Assembly: GCA_022826045.1 (NCBI GenBank)
Contig: JAJDVQ010000087.1
Location: 1 to 43,644 of the forward strand
Source of the DNA: Acidimicrobiia bacterium
GTDB taxonomy: Bacteria > Actinomycetota > Acidimicrobiia > Acidimicrobiales > Poriferisodalaceae
Length of the DNA stretch: 43,644 nucleotides
Reading direction: 5' to 3'
The notes under the pieces: generated by a model
Told to the model about the DNA's origin: nothing
The model's input: only the letters and a program-made list of their open reading frames with translations
Databases searched by the model: none
Translations under genes and position numbers: made by a program
In this document: positions 42,483 through 43,644 of the stretch, piece by piece
Layout: every line of letters begins with the position of its first letter
Numbering within the stretch: position 1 is the stretch's first letter

Positions 42483-43514
42483 CTAGGCGTGGGCGTCGAG
42501 TGCAGCGCTGTAGTTGGCTGAGGCGAACTCCCAGTTGATGAGGTGCTCGACGAACGCATCCACGTAGGCAGCCCGGGCGTTCTGGTAGTCGAGGTAGTAG
42601 GCGTGCTCCCACACGTCGATCACCAGCAGCGCTCTCAGGCCGTCTGTCAGGGGCGTCTGGGCATCATCGGTCTGGATGATGCGCAGCGAGTTCCCTCCGT
42701 CTCCGCCCGAACCGTCGAACACGAGCCAGCCCCAGCCCGAAGCGAAATTCCCGACCGCACCAGCGGCGCTTTGGCCCTCCTGCGCCGCGGTGTCGAAGAG
42801 CTCGTCCCACAAGTCGCCATCAGGCGCCGCTCTGTTCGTGAGCAGATCCGGTCCGAGTGTCGCGGCGAGGTTCCGGCGCACGGCGTGACCCTTGTACCGG
42901 TGCACGCGTCCCTCGCGTTGCTCGAGGTCGACGGGGTTGGTCGGCAGGTTCCAGTGGACGACTGCGTGGCACCACAGATGGAAGTCGAGGCCCTCCTGCC
43001 CGACCGACGTGGAGGTGAGCACGAACGGCCAAAACGGGGAATTGAACGCTTGTGACACAGTGCCGATGCGTTCTTCGCCGCTCTCGTCGTCGAGTTTCTG
43101 ACTGCCGAAGGCGACGGCGAATCTTGTGCGCAGCCGATGCTCCTCCAGCATGAACTCTTGGCCATTTGTGGCTCTCTGCGGTATGTCGATACGGAACGAT
43201 GTCGTGCGAAGACTCAGTGCCTCTGCGACCTTGTACCCGAGGTCGTCGGCCGCCGCCGCGCGCTGATCGTCGTCGCTGAGACCCAGGTGACCGAGCCAGT
43301 CGCGCAGCATGTGGCAGTGCTCGTCGAGCACCGCTTGAAGATCGCCGTCGATCGAATGGCGCACGACATCGCGCCAGTACCGTTCGACACCGTCTTCGCT
43401 GTCGGCATCCTCGGATCTGCCGCCCACGATGACGCCGGTGATCTCTGGTGCGTTGAATAAACGCCGGAACGCCTCGGCAATCCACGCCGCGTTCGCCACC
43501 GACCACTTAGAGCG
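42483..43514 (-). CDS. Chimeric frame: SF2 helicase C-terminal part fused to the C-terminal half of Fe/Mn superoxide dismutase
   Basis: The frame is open from 43514 (a stop at 43517-43515 lies in the 135-bp repeat); the first possible start is GTG 43499, giving 338 residues. Residues 1 to about 245 are a SNF2/DEAD-like helicase C-terminal region: motif V TSTSVGQEGLDFH (162-174) and motif VI EQREGRVHRYKGH (193-205). From about 247 the protein is SOD: GNFASGWGWLVF, TPLTDG, and the iron/manganese ligands Asp295 and His299 in IDVWEHAYYLDYQNAR. The helicase N-terminal ATPase motifs and the SOD N-terminal half with its two His ligands are absent, so neither activity is expected. Real fusion or assembly chimera cannot be separated here. 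Confidence 0.8.
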   Translation of the reverse strand, partial: RSKWSVANAAWIAEAFRRLFNAPEITGVIVGGRSEDADSEDGVERYWRDVVRHSIDGDLQAVLDEHCHMLRDWLGHLGLSDDDQRAAAADDLGYKVAEALSLRTTSFRIDIPQRATNGQEFMLEEHRLRTRFAVAFGSQKLDDESGEERIGTVSQAFNSPFWPFVLTSTSVGQEGLDFHLWCHAVVHWNLPTNPVDLEQREGRVHRYKGHAVRRNLAATLGPDLLTNRAAPDGDLWDELFDTAAQEGQSAAGAVGNFASGWGWLVFDGSGGDGGNSLRIIQTDDAQTPLTDGLRALLVIDVWEHAYYLDYQNARAAYVDAFVEHLINWEFASANYSAALDAHA

Positions 43515-43643
43515 TTAGCGGATTGATAAAACGACTGTATGCAATCGCATCGTCTGTCGTGTCGATGCTGCAGGTCAGAGACCCATCCAGAGGCGATTCC
43601 ACGGCTCGAAATCGTTCAGAGCCGATCTATCCGCGCGGCCTCT
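43509..43643. repeat. 135-bp direct repeat, right copy
   Basis: Same as 3-137. Here it interrupts the helicase frame: coding similarity runs up to within a few bases of the repeat, and an in-frame stop lies at 43515-43517. The window ends one base past it. Confidence 0.9.
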
Positions 43644-43644
43644 T

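Noticed and set aside
1..43644. Circular plasmid or phage genome inferred from identical ends
   Set aside because: The repeat is flanked by different bases on both sides at each end, and the window contains the chromosomal ribosomal protein cluster.

Overview
The window is high-GC, tightly packed bacterial DNA that looks like a metagenome contig from an actinobacterium, most likely an Acidimicrobiia-type lineage. This is an inference. It rests on the GC content, the zinc-binding type of S14, polyphosphate-glucokinase-like and lipoprotein genes, many GTG/TTG starts, extensive ATGA/GTGA overlaps and several TANNNT-N6-ATG leaderless starts. Both ends lie within two bases of a 135-bp direct repeat (3-137 and 43509-43643), so the contig probably stopped at a dispersed repeat.

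Layout: (1) 1-5650 is a worn accessory island. It holds an intact hipBA pair with unusual promoter repeats, a DUF4238-like gene with an in-frame continuation past its stop, a second hipBA pair whose hipA has lost part of its N-terminal region and shifted frame, and the 3' remnant of a type I restriction methylase gene. A DUF4143 ATPase behind 22-bp tandem repeats follows at 5650-7002. (2) 7058-11034, minus strand, is a three-subunit molybdenum hydroxylase (xanthine dehydrogenase/aldehyde oxidase family) with a MoaD/ThiS-like protein. (3) 11219-19578 (to about 21078), plus strand, is an ABC-import operon: ROK repressor, M20 deacylase, sugar-type binding lipoprotein, permease, YhfX-like PLP enzyme, single-domain ATPase, ROK kinase and NagB-like deaminase, followed by a translationally coupled secreted protein and a lipoprotein. 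It looks like uptake and breakdown of an amino-sugar conjugate, and is the best candidate for an undescribed pathway. (4) 21134-25414 is a coupled four-gene operon: sterol-desaturase-type hydroxylase, GH3-type acyl-adenylating enzyme, enolase-superfamily enzyme and a small membrane protein. (5) 25716-40260 is the S10-spc-alpha ribosomal protein supercluster, rplC to rplQ with secY, adk and rpoA; rpsJ at the front and map/infA after adk are absent. (6) 40349-42371 holds an acyl-ACP desaturase and a membrane protein plus winged-helix regulator pair with a palindromic operator. (7) 42483-43514 is an open frame joining the C-terminal part of an SF2 helicase to the C-terminal half of an Fe/Mn superoxide dismutase.

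The most unusual items are the helicase-SOD chimera next to the repeat, the amino-sugar/PLP operon, a shared Cys/His tail on both HipA proteins, and tandem repeats directly upstream of leaderless accessory genes. No tRNA, rRNA, CRISPR array or recognisable transposase gene was seen.
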